Assembly: GCA_029891345.1 (NCBI GenBank)
Contig: CM057009.1
Location: 299,127,466 to 299,191,465 of the forward strand
Reading direction: 5' to 3'
Source: Dryococelus australis
Lineage: Eukaryota > Arthropoda > Insecta > Phasmatodea > Phasmatidae
Length of the DNA stretch: 64,000 bases
The translations under genes were made by a program, and so were the position numbers. This document shows positions 19,356 to 30,310 of this stretch, piece after piece. Below the pieces are notes generated by a model. It was not told where the DNA came from, ran no database searches, and worked only from the letters and a program-made list of their open reading frames with translations. Positions within the stretch are counted from its first letter, which is position 1; the number at the start of each line of letters is the position of its first letter.

Positions 19356-20754
19356 TTAACACAACAGCTTGTATGCGCTTATCGAGACCATTTGTTCTTC
19401 ACCACGCTGTATATTTACGGGTTGCTGCTTTTGTTGTGGGTAATAAGTTCTCAGGTGCCCCAGCTGTCCACATGACCAACACTCCCTAAATTTGAGTCGG
19501 GAGTGGCGAAACTCTGTAGCACAAATCCTGGAATAGATGCCCATCAAAGCCAACTGCAACTACTTCAGTGTCTTCGTTATCCTGTCCTCAGCTTCGTTAA
19601 GCCTCACTGCATGTACTGGACGACGGGGTATGGGCTCCTGTCTTGCTGACTCCACCTCCAGTGCTCGGGCCAGAGCGCCCTGCATGTTGTGGGGTGCAGC
19701 CAAACGTACTTCTTGTCGTACCTCTGAGTCGGCAATTGCATCGATGAAGAAGCCGATTGCGATAATGCCACGCGCCTCCTTGGGACACCCTTTTAGAGAT
19801 AATTGGGTGAGCTGCACAGTGTCTTGCCATATCTCCTGCAGTTGATCCCCTGGTCGCTGGGTGCGGCTTCACAGTTGGGCATGGTGGGCATGTCGCAGTT
19901 ATCGGTCGCCGAAATGTAGCTCCAAGGCCGACACCTGTGTGGGTGCTCCAGTCGATGTCGCTCTGGCAGAGATTGTATTATACTCAGTGCGGTGCCTCTC
20001 AGTACAGCCGCGAGGAAGTAAGCCCGCTGTTCGGTTGTCCAGCCATTTAGGGTAGCGTCTATTTCCAACTGGTGTAGGTATTCCATGAAGGGGCGGGCTT
20101 AATTGAGATCTCCTTCCCCACAGCTTGCTCCGCGACACCAGACGCAGATCTTCCTGCTCTCCTCCGATATCGTTGTATTGGTTTCGACTTGTACTCTCTC
20201 TTCACTTTTCTCGGTTGTAGATGTGGTGGTATTAGAATTTCGCTGCTTCACAAATACCTGCCATTCCTTCTTCATTGCAATCACTTCGTTCTCAACACTG
20301 TTCATCCTCCCACTGATGCTGCCCATTCTTTCATTTACAAAGTCAATTTTCTCGTCCACGCTGCCAATTATTTTTTTCACTAACTCACAAAAGCCTTATA
20401 TTTTATTCTTTACATTCACATTACAGAGTCAATTTTCCTGTCTACATTCTCATTAACAGTGCCAGTTTTCTTGTCGACATTCTCATTACACTATTTAATG
20501 TTTCTAAGGCAGAACTAACTTTGATATAAAAAATTTCATTTACACTTTCTTACACAAATAATTTGTGTATTAATATCTTCATTCACACTCTCTTTCACGC
20601 TACTAATTTGAGTATTTACAATCTCATTTACTCTACTAACTTGGTTATTTACATTTACTTTAAAGCTCTTTACACTTGCGCTCACTTGGCTACTCAGCCT
20701 CTCAATCAAGGCTCGCAGTGTATACAGTTCTGCAGACATTTTCCATGTTAACAT
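19356..20754 (-). pseudogene. gag: gag gene, Ty3/Gypsy type, frame-disrupted
   Basis: From the right end leftwards: a start at about 20739-20754 (MSAELYTLRALIERLSSQVS), a coiled-coil region with repeated ISSVKESV-type heptads (20536-20754 and 20200-20380), and a capsid-like segment at 19793-20086 with FLAAVLRGTALSIIQSLPE, the pattern typical of Gypsy Gag. A helical C-terminal capsid part follows (19560-19817), then a zinc knuckle at about 19440-19490 (CWSCGQLGHLRTYY), in which the last Cys of CCHC is replaced by Tyr. Several frame changes separate these pieces, so no full-length Gag is encoded. The domain order is clear even though the reading frame is not. Confidence 0.78.
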
Positions 20755-20886
20755 TCACTGCGACAGATGTAAAAAAAATAATTATTTTCACCTACAACTA
20801 TTACAAATTATTTATTTGTTAAAGATCTTGAACTACTTGCCTATATTCTAACTTTATTTACTATTGATTGATTAATAATTGCCTCC

Positions 20887-20904
20887 ATCCCACTTCTGAC
20901 ACCA
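20887..20904 (-). other. Primer-binding site, tRNA-Leu type
   Basis: On the minus strand TGGTGTCAGAAGTGGGAT begins immediately beyond the 5' LTR. It is complementary to the 3' end of a eukaryotic tRNA-Leu including the added CCA, a primer used by many insect Gypsy elements. Confidence 0.8.
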
Positions 20905-20905
20905 G

Positions 20906-21664
20906 TGATACATATGACCCCTGAGGGGCATATCTGATTTCGTGAGGGATGAATATCTCAATAAAATAACAAAACTACCTAAATTTGATTTATTATTTAT
21001 TCACTCTGCTATTATATACAGCATTTAATTATCTGTTATTAATTTTACTCTTTTTATTTAAGAAAAAGCGCATAACTTCATCCCTATTTCAACTCGAATT
21101 AACATTCTTCTTAATGGACTCTGTTGGTTACAGTTAATTAACTCATACTAATTATTTACATGTGTTTAGTATATCTGTTTCCATAATTTATGTCTTTCAG
21201 TCACGCATCTATTCCAGTAGTCCAGACTGCGACCCGCGCCCTTCACAGCTTGATACTCGCAGTCCCAGACTTCCCTACCGCTGGTCACGTCTGTCGCCGC
21301 TCGTTCTTCTATCACTCAGAACAAAGCCACTGATTCACTCATCAACTCCAACTTATCTCAACTCCCGCCCCGGAGGCCTGTCGCAATATTAATAGCGTTG
21401 CCCTGGCCATCTGGAAGGCTCAACGCACCCCGAGTCTCGCTGAGAGAGCGAAATCAGTCATACAAAGCATTGTTCAAATAAACGCAGGAATCAATACAGC
21501 CAGGGTCAGCGGCGTGCGTCGCATAAGAGATAATCATGTCAGCTCGCTTTTTGTAGTTGATACACCGTCACCGGCCTGTTGCTCGCGCTGCCACCGCTAT
21601 CATACAACGAACCTCTGTCCTCCACTTCACTCGCTCGCGCGGAGCGGACCAGCGACATCTAACA
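20906..21664 (-). repeat. 5' LTR (right copy)
   Basis: Partner of 17824-18579. It starts TGATACATATGACCCCTGAGG and ends CGACATCTAACA, followed by the GTAT target duplication. Confidence 0.88.
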
Positions 21665-21668
21665 GTAT

Positions 21669-22080
21669 GTATAGGTTGTTTCACTCGCTGTCAGTCCTGG
21701 ATTTTGCGTATAAAAATCAAACAATTGGTGATAATTTTGTATAATATATTTACCATACATAATATTATTTTATATTCCTAACATTGAGGAGGGGGCGACC
21801 ATATTTGTTATAATTACGTACGTTTCAATTTTTCTTATGCTCCTAGAAACATATATCAATATTATGTGTGTTCAGCCGACTTTATTATTAAGGGAATACG
21901 CAGAATTTTAGATAATGTATTCTCATAAATTATTAATGCATGGAGCATCAATAATAAACATGCCTTTTTACTTATTGGCCAACTTTCAGTAGGGGCTGCC
22001 GAAGCAATCAATATACTTTTTCGGCAGTATATACAAATATTTTCGAGAACATTTAATTGTTGACAGTTTAACAGAGATGT
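21669..22080. other. AT-rich, no supported feature
   Basis: Flank of the LTR element. Nothing else can be supported. Confidence 0.5.
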
Positions 22081-22089
22081 TCTAAATAG

Positions 22090-22320
22090 ATTGCTACTAA
22101 CTTGAGATCCTCTCTTGAGTTTCTCCAGAAAGACACCAAGAAGGAAAAAGCAGTGTTTTTTTTAAAATAAAGATTACAGCCTCTGCTACTTCAAACCCCA
22201 ATTTTTGTGTGGAAACAAGGAGAATATGAAAGAGGAGAAAACGGTGAGGAAGAGGAAGAAAAGCAGGAGGAAGAAGAGCAGGAGGAAAATCCAACAGATG
22301 AAGAACCGATTAAAACTTAA
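22090..22320 (+). pseudogene. Fragment encoding an acidic C-terminus (unrecognised)
   Basis: A single plus-strand frame reads NLRSSLEFLQKDTKKEKAVF, crosses a T-run and one TAA at about 22166, and continues in the same frame as PLLLQTPIFVWKQGEYERGE into a Glu-rich tail that ends NPTDEEPIKT and TAA at 22318. An AATAAA lies near 22356. The stop sits next to an eight-T run, and an AG acceptor-like CAG at 22176 would also allow a terminal exon starting after it. It could be the last exon of a host gene, or a decayed retrocopy given the lack of further exons nearby. The family is not recognised. Confidence 0.35.
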
Positions 22321-23070
22321 TGCAAATTTGACTCTAAAAATATTATAGATATTTTAATAAAATTAGAATTTTTTTTTTTTTTTGTATTTTATTGATGTTG
22401 ATTTAATGTTCTATTTAATCAAAGAAATTTATAGCGGGAAATTGTCTTATGTATTTAAGTTTTTTTGTGTGAGCACTAATTTAAGTTGTATTAATGTGAC
22501 TGAAACACTAAGGTCTGTATGGGAATGCCAATAATACGAAAAATGACAATCTGCGGGAGAAGCGAAAGTAGATCAGGACAATAATAGGAACGAAGATAGG
22601 GAAGATCTCAGAAATTAAGACATATATTAAAGTTAATACTAACTTTTATTGTACAAATATATAATATGTGTTATAGAATTTCAATGATTAGGATCTTATT
22701 AATTTCTTATTTCACTTTTTCTTACAAAGAAATTGATAATCTATAATTGTCTTACCATTTTCAATTATTCTTAGTTTCAAGAACAGAATTTTTAGTTCTA
22801 TTAATGTCAAGAAAAACAAGTAAGTCAACTTCCAAAATGGCTGACTAACAACAATATCCATTTCAAAATTTATGGTAACATGACTCTCTCCCAGCACAAA
22901 AAAATTTGGTTTAAATAAGTTGAATAGTTCCCGGGGTATGACATATCACCCTTAATATTAAAACGGACGCCATTTTGACAGTAAGTGCCCGGAGTGATGG
23001 AAAACTGCGAAAGTGGAACACACGACCATGCACAGACACACATACACACAGGCACACTGCCCACAGGAAA
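22321..23070. other. No gene; weak similarity to the 43.5-45.5 kb array
   Basis: Around 22920-23000, CGCCATTTTGACAGTAAGTGCCCGG resembles the unit landmark of the degenerate array at 43.5-45.5 kb. A CA-rich stretch (23020-23060) follows. Otherwise nothing can be supported. Confidence 0.35.
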
Positions 23071-23076
23071 GTGATC

Positions 23077-23518
23077 TCATAAGCCTTTCTTTCCTTCGGA
23101 AAGTAGGATAAAGGAACAGTTACTCTTATTGCCGGGTTTCAAGTCGTTATACTCCCGTGTGCGACGAGGCGGTCTCTCACGGAGTAACCTAAAGCCCATA
23201 TTACACGGTACGAGATTTCGTAAAAGCTTGCGCAAGGTCTGCCATAGCTGCCGTTGCACGGCATAGCATTTTCCGCCTGGCGCGGGACAATTCATTCCAA
23301 GTTTTGGTAATTGAACGTGTCCTATTTTCCGTGGCAGGTTCCACACCGGCTTTCGCACCTGGCCAATCACATTGCAGTTCAAAGGCGTACAGCGCTCCCC
23401 GCGACACTCCGTGAAACCACACTGCAGTAAAAAATTTTCGTGTGTTTATAAGTGGCGGCAAAATTGTGGTCAACCGAGGATATCGTAACTTTATGCGAAA
23501 ATCACAGTAAACGCCCAC
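23077..23518 (-). other. Overlapping minus-strand ORFs, unrecognised
   Basis: Two frames overlap. 23201-23518 includes YPRLTTILPPLINTRKFFTA and TRSITKTWNELSRARRKML. 23077-23382 is Arg/Lys-rich. The GC content is higher than in the surroundings and the first frame has a DNA-binding-like basic helix, so a transposon fragment is possible. I see no motif that names it. Confidence 0.25.
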
Positions 23519-23519
23519 G

Positions 23520-23585
23520 TCTCCTCAATTGAAAACTCGATGTTTAGAGCCGTCCAAAATCGCTCCACTGCACTCCAGTATTTAA
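23520..23585 (+). mobile_element. Tail fragment of tRNA-derived SINE family 1
   Basis: GATGTTTAGAGCCGTCCAAA and the following CTCCACTGCACTCC match the 3' part of the SINE copies at 52035-52310 and, inverted, 41555-41712. Confidence 0.6.
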
Positions 23586-23589
23586 AACA

Positions 23590-24126
23590 CAGCGACTATC
23601 GTTGCAAGCGACAAGATGCAGCACCTAACAACAGCTTTCGCTGAGTGAAATCATACTTACTGTTTGCCACCTACTCGATTTGCGCGCGCATCGACCGTTC
23701 TCTGTGCCAATGCGACGACTATCGCCGTCAAATATAAATATTCCATACCAGCCTGCATAGCACCTGGTATACCGGCTCCCGTGCCAGACCTTGTCGAGGC
23801 CTGTACAAGATCCAAGTACGGCGACCAGGTATTGTGTGATATCCGCTTAAGCTTAGCATGCAGCCGTAGCGGAAATAGCACACGCGCTGCGCCTCGCCGC
23901 GCCAAGTTGCTCCTGCCGACTCTGGCTGGCCGGCAGGTGTCTCAGGTCAAGAAATGCATTCTACCTTATAAAACTGCAATATGCGGCGACTCTCTCTCTG
24001 TGATTATTTTTCCATGAAAACTGTTATCATTACTAGGGAGGCTACTCACGGCATATTCGCTTTTGAACACAAACATTGCAACGCGACTTAACAAACACAG
24101 CGTATACGTTTCACTACTCTCAAAAG
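23590..24126. other. GC-richer segment, overlapping ORFs on both strands
   Basis: 23664-24017 plus and 23657-23905 minus are open over the same bases, which suggests composition rather than coding. No motif was recognised. Confidence 0.3.
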
Positions 24127-24197
24127 TTGACGCCTCAAGCTGCAATAAAATATATTTATTAGAGTATAATGCCTCACTTTACCGTGAATATCCTGTG
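24127..24197. mobile_element. MITE end fragment
   Basis: CTCACTTTACCGTGAATA-CCT at the right edge matches the TIR of the TA-flanked MITE family, and a damaged CAAAAGTTGACG may be the other end. The copy is strongly reduced. Confidence 0.45.
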
Positions 24198-26490
24198 ATC
24201 CGTGATAGCGAGCAAATAAATCATATTTTATAAATTAAAATTTTTTTTTTTGTAATCATTGTAATGGTTATGTGGAGCTCGGAAGGAGACGGAAGGAGCG
24301 CCGCTGCCTGTGAGGGCCAACTTATTTGGCTAGGGCCTGTCGTCAAAAACCCTTATTTTCCTAATGCTCTCGTCCCTGCACAGTTTATTAGAACATAAGT
24401 AGGGGGAGAGGGGGATGTCAGCAAATAGAAACGTGCTCTGACAAAATCGTTACATTTTATTTAATATAACTTGCGACCAAATAAGTAAGGTGGATGGAGA
24501 ATTTGGCCAGTGAAATGGTAACAGAGGTACCGTAGACCGGGCCAACTTTGCTCCAATGAATAAAGACGTTTCAGAGCTCCCTAGCGAGCATTGTGGTGAC
24601 TACATAACTGGCACCACGTGGCTTAAATATAAGTTTCTTGGTTCTGTAAATGTTTGCTATCCATAAATTGGCTACAGACACTATGTTGGGGGACTCACTT
24701 GGCTACATTCACTTCTGCTTCGTCGCCATTTTGCATTTAGTGAGACAGTTTGAGGTATCACGGTAGCTTTCCATTTTGCTTCCAGTTTTTACTCGCGAAG
24801 GTATGTTATTTTTTTAATTAAACTTTTAATAACATTTTTAATTAATTTGACAACGATCTGAATAGTTTTTTATGCAGACAGTTTTTAATTCCTTTCTTAT
24901 TCATATTTTTTTTGTAAATTGTTTATAGCTGCTTTCCTCTTTAATATTTCCTCATTTTGCTTTATTATCAAAATTGTTTGCATATTGTTTTAAATTTACT
25001 TCTTATGAACGAACTCTTTAGTTTTTCGTATTCTTATCAATTGCATTCTAATTTATCATTTTATAAGTTTTGTTTTTAATTCCTTTCTAATGAACGAGCA
25101 CTAAGAATATTTTGTTCATATTGTTTTTAAATATTAAATTGCTTTCTTATTAATATTTTTACATGCTATTTTGAATTGGATTCTTATTAATCACTTTTGA
25201 ATATTGTTATAATTGTTTTTATTAAATATTTTTTGTATTTAATATTGAATATAAGATATTCACTAGGTTAATTTTATTTTCTACAATGGTTGGTAGCCAA
25301 TGCGCCTTGTCCCCTCGCCAAAAGTATGCGCTTGGCCTGCCAACCAACTTCGGAGCAGGTCAGCACCGACTATTATTTTGCAACGATGTGCAAATTTTTT
25401 TGAAAGTTAGTATTAGCATCATCGAGATAATTAGATAAATAACTGTTACGTATTTGATCGTGTATAATTTTGTGACACATAATAGAGCTTTTTGTGGATT
25501 ACCGCCCGGCACAGTCGCAGTTCCTGCCAATCCTGGAGTTGTACCTTCAGTTGGCTTGTGGTCCTGCCTGTACAGACGCAATGAAACTCACACATCCCTG
25601 CTTCCGTGTAAGCATTAAGTATTTACGACTGCAAGACGAATATTTAGCATAATGTGTATTATATATTGTTTACCTTATTTGGTTAACTTGTGTCCATGTG
25701 AATGACTTCCGTAGGGTGTCAGCGAGCCCTCTTTTGTCCAATAGTAACCGTCCGATTCACAGAGGTCCCTAGCAACGCAGCCTATCTTTGTTAGGAGAGT
25801 GACTGCACTCTTGCTTTTCTTCTATTCGTATGTAACTCTACTGTGTTCGTACAAACTCTTCATTACTACACTCATTGTCAAAGAAATTCATAAATAAGTA
25901 ATTTGCCCATAAACTTTAAATGTTTATTGACATATGCTTCAGCAAGATGTTAGCATAATCATATTGTATATTTAACAAGAAAGGCACATAACTGTTTAGG
26001 AGTAGTATTTTATAATTTTTATTGTATTTTGTGATGACGATATTTTGTAAGGCTTTTTTTCAATAAAAGTGTTACATACATAGTCAAAAGCTAAACATAC
26101 ACATTAACTTTTCGTTTCGGATATTGCAAAATACTATATTTATAGTGTGAAATATCCTTATAATTTTTTTTTACAAGTGGCAACTTGGAACCTCTGGGAA
26201 GAATACCAGTATATCCATGGCTCAAGAAACAACAAATTATAAAAAAGGTTGGTGTCTCAGCAACAACCAATTGCGTTGCCCAAAGGAAGTTATTGGTGCT
26301 AGCTTTTGGACTTAGACAGCAACGACTACGATTCTAATTATTCTGCAACATGTCAAATATGAACGAGTATACTCGGGATGATATGAAAATGGGTTAATTG
26401 GTGACAGGGTAGTTTTGTATACTCTGGTTTGTTTGCAAGTATATATTTTAAAGCTTAGCTTCACCCCTAAACATTTTTTTTGCACAGTTA
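24198..26490. other. AT-rich, no supported gene
   Basis: Contains degenerate T-rich duplications at 24820-25250 (TTTTAATTCCTTTCTNATNAACGA-like words) and one donor-like CGAAG|GTATGT at 24799. None is enough to annotate a gene. Confidence 0.4.
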
Positions 26491-26500
26491 TCGTTAACGC

Positions 26501-26812
26501 GTGTTGACCCTATTAAAAATCATAATTATTTTTGTGCTGTATGTTTTTTTTCCTTCAGAATTCTTCAGCATGGATGGAGGCCGCAGCAAAGACTTGGTTC
26601 ATTTACGAGATTTAAAAAACATGATAACGAACTATGTTTGTTTGGATATGTTTATACAAGTATTAATTGATGACTATCTCTGGACCTGCACGCAAGTGTT
26701 ATTAGGCATCCCTATTGCTAGAAAATGTCTTCGTCTGTTCCTCATGATTTTTTTCCTCGTTACTATTTTCTATCCGATGCCATTCGGAATATGTTGTACG
26801 AAATTACGGTAA
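26501..26812 (+). CDS. 103-codon hydrophobic ORF (doubtful)
   Basis: A polypyrimidine acceptor (TTTTTTTCCTTCAG) precedes EFFSMDGGRSKDLVHLRDLK, followed by two hydrophobic stretches (IFFLVTIFYPMPFGICC at the end). It could be a terminal exon or chance. No family is recognised and no partner exons were found. Confidence 0.2.
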   Translation: MLTLLKIIIIFVLYVFFPSEFFSMDGGRSKDLVHLRDLKNMITNYVCLDMFIQVLIDDYLWTCTQVLLGIPIARKCLRLFLMIFFLVTIFYPMPFGICCTKLR

Positions 26813-26814
26813 TA

Positions 26815-27818
26815 CGCTGTTCCCTGTTGACAAGCAGGTTAAAATTTTAATAAATAAATAAATAAATATATGTATATATATTTCGTTACTACGATCGGAA
26901 AAAAGTAATTCACGTATAACATTCATAATCATCATGAAATTTACATACGAATGTGTGGCGAAGAGGGCTCGAAACTTTTGACTTCAATTAACACGGACAG
27001 CGATCTCATATCTACACACTGGCTTAGTATGTAACAAATAATCGATGTAAAAGTGTCTAGAACCGAACGCTAACCCGATAAGGAAGTTAACCCGTTTCCA
27101 TATTAGCACTGAATGTGCTGGTAGGGAATAAGTACTCGATGTAGGATTTGCGCCTAATAAAAGTAGTTACGTTTCTCATAGTTCGATGGATTCTGTCCTG
27201 AATATATCTGATGCAGAATCGAGTGAAATTAATTACATTAATAATGCAAATAATTATAATTGTGTAAATGGTTGACTATGTTGATAATTTAGTATGCAGT
27301 TTCTTGTTGTAGAAGGGAACAAAAAAACTGCGTAAATACCTAATACAAAAAAAATATTTTTGGGGTACGCGACAAGTACGTGGCATCACCAAGTACTTAG
27401 CATGACATACAGAACAATTTATTAATATAATACAATAAAAAATTTTCTGACCCCCGGTATTACTATTTACATTTTTTTTTCTTTTTGAATTTAGGCGACA
27501 TAATGGTTAATCAGCAAGTCAGTTATCTCTTAAATTTGAAGGTTGCCGCATTGTGAGGGCAGAAATTTTATGTGTTGTGATATATTTTCTATAAAATTAT
27601 TGGGCTGACTGATTTCGCGATGTCATGGCTGTACCCAGGGCACACGAGACATTTTATGACTGAAATCGTAAAACCAAATACGGAAATATATACAAATTAA
27701 AAAAAGCAACTTTGTGAAGGGGAGAAATAATTAACAAGCGATTGGCTGTTTTCTTGTTCTGTGGGGTATATGCATTAAAGGTAAGACTATCTGTTAAGTT
27801 CACATCGACAGCTATGTG
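26815..27818. other. AT-rich, no supported feature
   Basis: Short A/T microsatellites (near 26850-26880) only. Confidence 0.5.
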
Positions 27819-27871
27819 ATGCCTCCGTGATATCCAGGTATTCTGTGCGCGTGATACAGCGACACTAGTTT

Positions 27872-27915
<44 letters not shown>

Positions 27916-27987
27916 ATACACACACACACACATAAAACTAGTGTCGCTGTATCACGCGCACAGAATACCTGGATATCACGGAGGCAT
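27819..27987. repeat. Perfect hairpin: 57-bp arms around a GT/AT/CA microsatellite
   Basis: 27819-27875 and 27931-27987 are exact reverse complements (outer word ATGCCTCCGTGATATCCAGG). The spacer is (GT)n(AT)n(CA)n, so the stem extends well beyond the unique 57 bp. A 118-codon minus-strand ORF crosses it but is only a reflection of the microsatellite. It lies at the edge of the dispersed repeat copy 2. Confidence 0.93.
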
Positions 27988-29338
27988 AATAAACATTTAA
28001 ATGCACGCATAAGATATTTTTAACTAAATAAACCATTTCATTACACTGTATAACTTTTTTCCATTTATAAGCATAAATCGTCGACTTGTTCTGGGTTAGC
28101 TGCAATCTGAATTTGAGGGTTTCATCTCAATCGATTCCTAAATAGTGTCCCCTGTACTTAGGATACACAAAAGCTATGGGGAGATGAAAAATGACCAATT
28201 ATTCTGGTATTATGCGTTGTTTCTTAGCAGATGAAGGGTTGTATGTACAGATAGTGAAATGTCTCTTCAAGTTATAATACATTCGTGTAGTGATCAGTAG
28301 CAACACTAACGTCACCAGATCCTTATTCTTCCCGCTACCACCAAGAAAATATACTGAACTTTTAACATATGTTCCTACAACATGAACTATCGCATAAGCA
28401 CATTTATTTTTGGGGGAGAGCGATATTGTTGTTGAAATGTGCATACCTGATATATGTGCGAAGAGCTGATTAATTTACTATCGCAGGTCATAGTTAAAAA
28501 GTTAAAGAAATACAAAAATATAAAAAAATCAAATATCTATATTTTTAGTATGTTGTATGGATGAATATTCTATCTCAAAAATTTAATTTCAAACGTCTCT
28601 ATAAATAACTAATGTTGTTATGGTCAGATTGTCGTGGTCCATAGGACAGATTTCGTATTTTCACTTATATCTAGAAAATCAAGATTCCTAAACCTAAATG
28701 CTTAAAGTTTATGCCCTTCAACATACAACCATCTCCACTACACAAAAAATATATTCTGCAATATGTGTTTCAATAATAAAAAATATTTACATTGGTACTT
28801 GCGTCATGTCGGTTCGTCTAGTCATTCAATACGAGGATTAGTGAATTCATCTCGTGGTCACTTTTCGTTGTGTTTGTTTTGTAACAATTTTTTTTTCGCA
28901 TAGGTGTGCCATGTGGGTACATGCAAATAATTCTTGTCATGTGCGACAAATAAATTTTATTTCCTCGTAACTTTTCTTCCTACAGTTTTTTATTATTACT
29001 ATTAATTATTTCATGCCAATAAATATAATCTCTATCTCCTTCTCGTCCTTCCCCGCCTCCTTAGATGTACATTACAATAATTTTTTTTTAATATAATGCA
29101 AATGAAATAAATAATTTTCAACATACATTATAATAAATATATGGACATATATGCTAAGATGACAGTTATATGTTTACGATATCAGTGTCGTCGAGACTTG
29201 TCTACCTAGAGGCTCATAATAATTGTAATAAAATTAAATATAAAATCTTTTCCGAATGGTGATGAGAGAGGTGATGGTGTTGTGCATTTCATATGCCACA
29301 TTAAAACCTTACTTACCTGCACCGATATCAAGTGAGCT

Positions 29339-29590
29339 CTGCCCTCTTATCTCAGGGGCAGAGTGCGAGTACCCGACTCGTAGTTGGAGGGTCGGGGGTT
29401 TGCGCCCCGGTTCCACTGCTGCAGATTTTCAGTTCGCATGTCGCGCACATGTGTACCGCGAGTTTGTCAACAATTCGGTCTGCTTGAGCTCGTCACACAC
29501 TCACTCACGCTGTCAAACGCCAAATGTCACACGATATGTCCAACGGCAAATACATTGTTCGATGAAGGCATTATAGTAAACTTAAAAAGA
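29339..29590 (+). mobile_element. SINE with tRNA-Thr(CGT)-like head
   Basis: 29341-29412 folds into recognisable tRNA arms: a D-arm region with CTTATCTCAGGGGCAGAG (A box), an anticodon arm CCGA-CTCGTAG-TTGG with CGT at 29379-29381, and a T arm CGGGG-GTTTGCG-CCCCG (B box). The acceptor ends do not pair, so it is not a functional tRNA. About 180 unrelated bases follow. The whole block is absent from the corresponding point of copy 1 of the dispersed repeat (about 2415), which shows it as an insertion. Confidence 0.7.
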
Positions 29591-30005
29591 TGGTCTTACG
29601 TGCCCACCATGCTGGCGACTCAAGGTCGGGTGGTTCGATACTGCACTCCTCCATAAGGTTTTATGAGCTCTGGAAATTAAATTTAAAAAAAAAAAAAATA
29701 GCGCCACGAGTAGCCAATTCCAGAACCAACATGGCGGTCAAGCGAGAGCGACACACGCGCACCTAGCAGACGAAAGTAGCATGATGGAGAAGTGGAAATG
29801 GAGCACAATGGCGGAACACTCTAGCAGCAACAAACAACAATACCGGCATCAGTGGTGCACTCTGACGGATGACGAGCGAACTACAGCAGACGACATCCAA
29901 GATGGCGACGTCGAACGGAAGAAAATAATTGGGAAACCAGTTGGTGAATGGAAACAAGATGGCGGACAAAAAATATGGCCGATAAAGGTCAAGGACACAA
30001 AGCCG

Positions 30006-30185
30006 ACCTCGCGTGGCACAATCGGTTGGTGCGCCGCAAATCTGGGGTGCGGCATGTTCTGGTTCTAATCCCAGTTAAGGCATGGCTGTTAGTATATGTT
30101 AGGTGACAAGTTAGTTTGTAAACCGTCTCCTGTTAAGCTTTCAGGCATAAAACCGGGGGAATTTAACAAGCACTTTCAAATCTAA
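30006..30185 (+). mobile_element. tRNA-derived SINE, second family
   Basis: CGTGGCACAATCGGTTGG gives an A box and GGTTCTAATCCC a B box with normal spacing. A non-tRNA body follows. The corresponding point of copy 1 of the dispersed repeat (about 1995) lacks this block. Confidence 0.7.
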
Positions 30186-30310
30186 TCATGGGTATAAAAT
30201 GTCGGAATCTAAGATGGTGAACATGATGTTATCCAAAATGGCGGACGGAGCAATAGCGCCACAGCCCCCAGATCTTATACTCGAATTGGTTGTACCTATC
30301 TACTTAGTAG

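Larger units (their letters stand above)
17824..21664 (-). mobile_element. Gag-only Ty3/Gypsy-type LTR retrotransposon
   Basis: Two LTRs (17824-18579 and 20906-21664) with TGTTACA...TGTAACA-type ends enclose about 2.3 kb. The insertion is flanked by direct GTAT on both sides (17820-17823 and 21665-21668), a 4-bp target duplication. The orientation is minus: the primer-binding site lies next to the right LTR and the purine tract next to the left one. The internal region encodes Gag only. No protease, reverse transcriptase, RNase H or integrase motif is visible. A full Gypsy element is normally 5-9 kb, so this is a non-autonomous, gag-carrying derivative. The gag frame is itself broken, so mobilisation would need proteins in trans. 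Confidence 0.88.
27990..30300 (-). repeat. Old dispersed repeat, copy 2 (unoccupied site)
   Basis: Reverse-complement counterpart of 1801-2586 plus 9680-11790. At about 29155-29166 it reads, on the minus strand, CATATAACTGTCATCTTAGC: a single ACTGTC joined directly to the sequence that in copy 1 lies beyond the 7.1-kb element. Relative to copy 1 it carries two SINE insertions (29339-29590, 30006-30185) and lacks about 730 bp of the right part. Confidence 0.8.

Noticed and set aside
27654..28010. 118-codon minus ORF
   Set aside because: Runs through the perfect hairpin and its microsatellite (His-Thr repeats), so it is an artefact of the repeat.
29341..29412. Functional tRNA-Thr gene
   Set aside because: The acceptor ends do not pair, the T loop departs from the consensus, and the block is an insertion within a repeat. 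It is a SINE head.
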